Source: an uncultured Bacteroidales bacterium (GTDB lineage Bacteria > Bacteroidota > Bacteroidia > Bacteroidales > P3). Taken from it: a DNA stretch of 46,111 nucleotides. A program made the position numbers and the translations under genes. Of the stretch, positions 45,266 through 46,111 are shown piece after piece. Each line of letters begins with the position of its first letter. The stretch's first letter is position 1. Under the pieces are notes generated by a model. The model worked only from the letters and a program-made list of their open reading frames with translations, ran no database searches and was not told the DNA's origin. The stretch spans positions 1 through 46,111 of the forward strand of contig CAJONE010000008.1 of the NCBI GenBank assembly GCA_905235855.1. The letters run 5' to 3'.

Positions 45266-46017
45266 ATGAAAAAACCTGTTATAATCACCATAACTTTGCT
45301 TCTTGGCACAATGGGGTGTCTCTGCGCTCAGGACACAAATGACACAAACTATTACAGATACGACCATCATTTTTTCGGTGCTAATGGCGGTCTTGATGCG
45401 TGTCCCAATAGACGGGGATTCGATCAGATGATTAACAATTATGACCTTTTTGCGCATTATTCATACAACAACTATATCGCCCTATTCCAGCCAAATATGA
45501 ACAGGTGCTACATGATGTACATGTTCGGAAAGGAATCGGTTGAAAGAACCATCTATGGAATTGGCATCTGTCTCGACAGCATCGCCAATTTCACCAAAGG
45601 CGACACTCTTACAGTTGCCGTTTGCAGATTGTCAGGCGACCGAACCCACATGGTTGTCATGGATTCCATTTCCATAAAAGGTGGCGAATGGGGAAACGGC
45701 GATGGATGAAAATACCGATGAGGGATTTTGCGACCGACCATGATTACGAATATTTAAATTACGGTGCCGTATTCGACAACTGCATAGGCGAAACGCTATA
45801 CCGCCAAGTATTGGAGATTTATTTTGACACACCCGTCGAAGCAGGGGATGTGCCGTATATATTCTTTCGGGCTCGACAATCTAACCAGCATGGCAGCAAG
45901 TTTCTTTTCTCGCAGTGTTCTACGTTGCATCTCGGCATGCTATGCTTCTCGACCAATGAATTTACACATGTGACTGGATATTATTCAATGTGGACATTCT
46001 TTTTCCCGATACTGTAG
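45266..46017 (+). pseudogene. Secreted protein gene split by a -1 frameshift
   Basis: ATG 45266 begins a protein with a signal peptide (MKKPVIITITLLLGTMGCLCAQ) that stops at 45707-45709 after 147 codons. The -1 frame continues without break as WMKIPMRDFATDHDYEYLNYGAVFDN ... YYSMWTFFFPIL to TAG 46015-46017. Together they would make about 250 residues. The overlap holds GGGAAAC (45691-45697) exactly in the zero-frame phase G-GGA-AAC expected for -1 programmed slippage, so either a single-base loss or recoding explains the break. The final stop TAG lies inside the 26-bp dispersed repeat (46014-46039), so the true 3' end of the gene may be lost. I do not recognise the family. Confidence 0.65.
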
Positions 46018-46039
46018 ACTCAACTACCAAGTGCAACAC
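46014..46039. repeat. Second copy of the 26-bp dispersed repeat
   Basis: It is identical to 12006-12031 in the same orientation. The TAG stop of the broken secreted-protein gene lies within it. The remaining 72 bp to the window edge hold no gene I can see. If this is the end of a transposable element, the element would have to lie to the left or continue beyond the window; no transposase sequence is visible on the left. Confidence 0.75.
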
Positions 46040-46111
46040 AGTTGTGCAAATATAGCATAAATCTAAGTTTGGGGGTATCGAAGTTCAAAAGTTTTCTCGG
46101 TCGGAGGTTGA

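Overview
The window looks like chromosomal DNA from a Bacteroidales bacterium (phylum Bacteroidota), probably an anaerobic gut-type species. The evidence is: many promoters of the Bacteroidota type (TAnnTTTG as the -7 element) and no Shine-Dalgarno sequences; a TonB-dependent receptor with a carboxypeptidase-like N-terminal domain; a giant secreted protein with SprB-type repeats; Bacteroidales-style long forms of LysRS and of a TGS-domain nucleoside kinase; and a group D type sensory [FeFe]-hydrogenase operon. I cannot name the genus. No plasmid, phage or CRISPR signature is visible.

Left part (1-12,200). A giant minus-strand secreted protein (at least 1,944 residues) runs off the left edge. 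It has four ~277-residue repeats, a Listeria/Bacteroides repeat-like unit, a P-domain and SprB repeats. Next on the minus strand are an unusual Aat-FolK fusion and a class I glutamine synthetase. The intergenic region upstream of the synthetase carries twelve tandem 11-bp repeats. A plus-strand amino-acid ABC permease and ATPase then meet a minus-strand binding-protein/permease fusion head-on. Both meeting genes are truncated at the same point, which indicates a rearrangement or an assembly join.

Middle part (12,200-24,300). This holds housekeeping genes: Xaa-Pro aminopeptidase, nucleoside kinase, D-Ala-D-Ala ligase, a radical SAM protein, and tRNA-Cys with a textbook promoter and terminator. 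On the minus strand follow a ClC chloride channel with CBS domains and a 1,607-residue exonuclease-RecQ-UvrD fusion helicase.

Right-middle (24,300-33,700). Three secreted proteins are encoded on the plus strand: a YD-like repeat protein, an M28 peptidase with a C-terminal barrel-like domain, and a three-unit zinc-ribbon-like protein. A minus-strand operon follows: DRTGG, RsbW-like ATPase, HydS-like sensory hydrogenase, DRTGG, PHP, HATPase. This is a redox/H2-sensing and signalling set with no catalytic hydrogenase genes nearby. A secreted transglutaminase-like protein that lacks its Cys nucleophile lies upstream.

Right part (33,700-46,111). Here are lysS, a metallo-beta-lactamase-fold hydrolase, ung, a TonB-dependent receptor, holA, an unknown conserved-looking protein, and a lipobox-bearing sensor kinase with its response regulator. 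The last 1.4 kb is less ordinary. It has a gene-poor stretch with several consecutive hairpins and a terminator-like T-run (a possible small RNA), then a secreted-protein gene broken by a -1 frameshift at GGGAAAC. That gene ends inside a 26-bp sequence found identically 34 kb away at 12,006.
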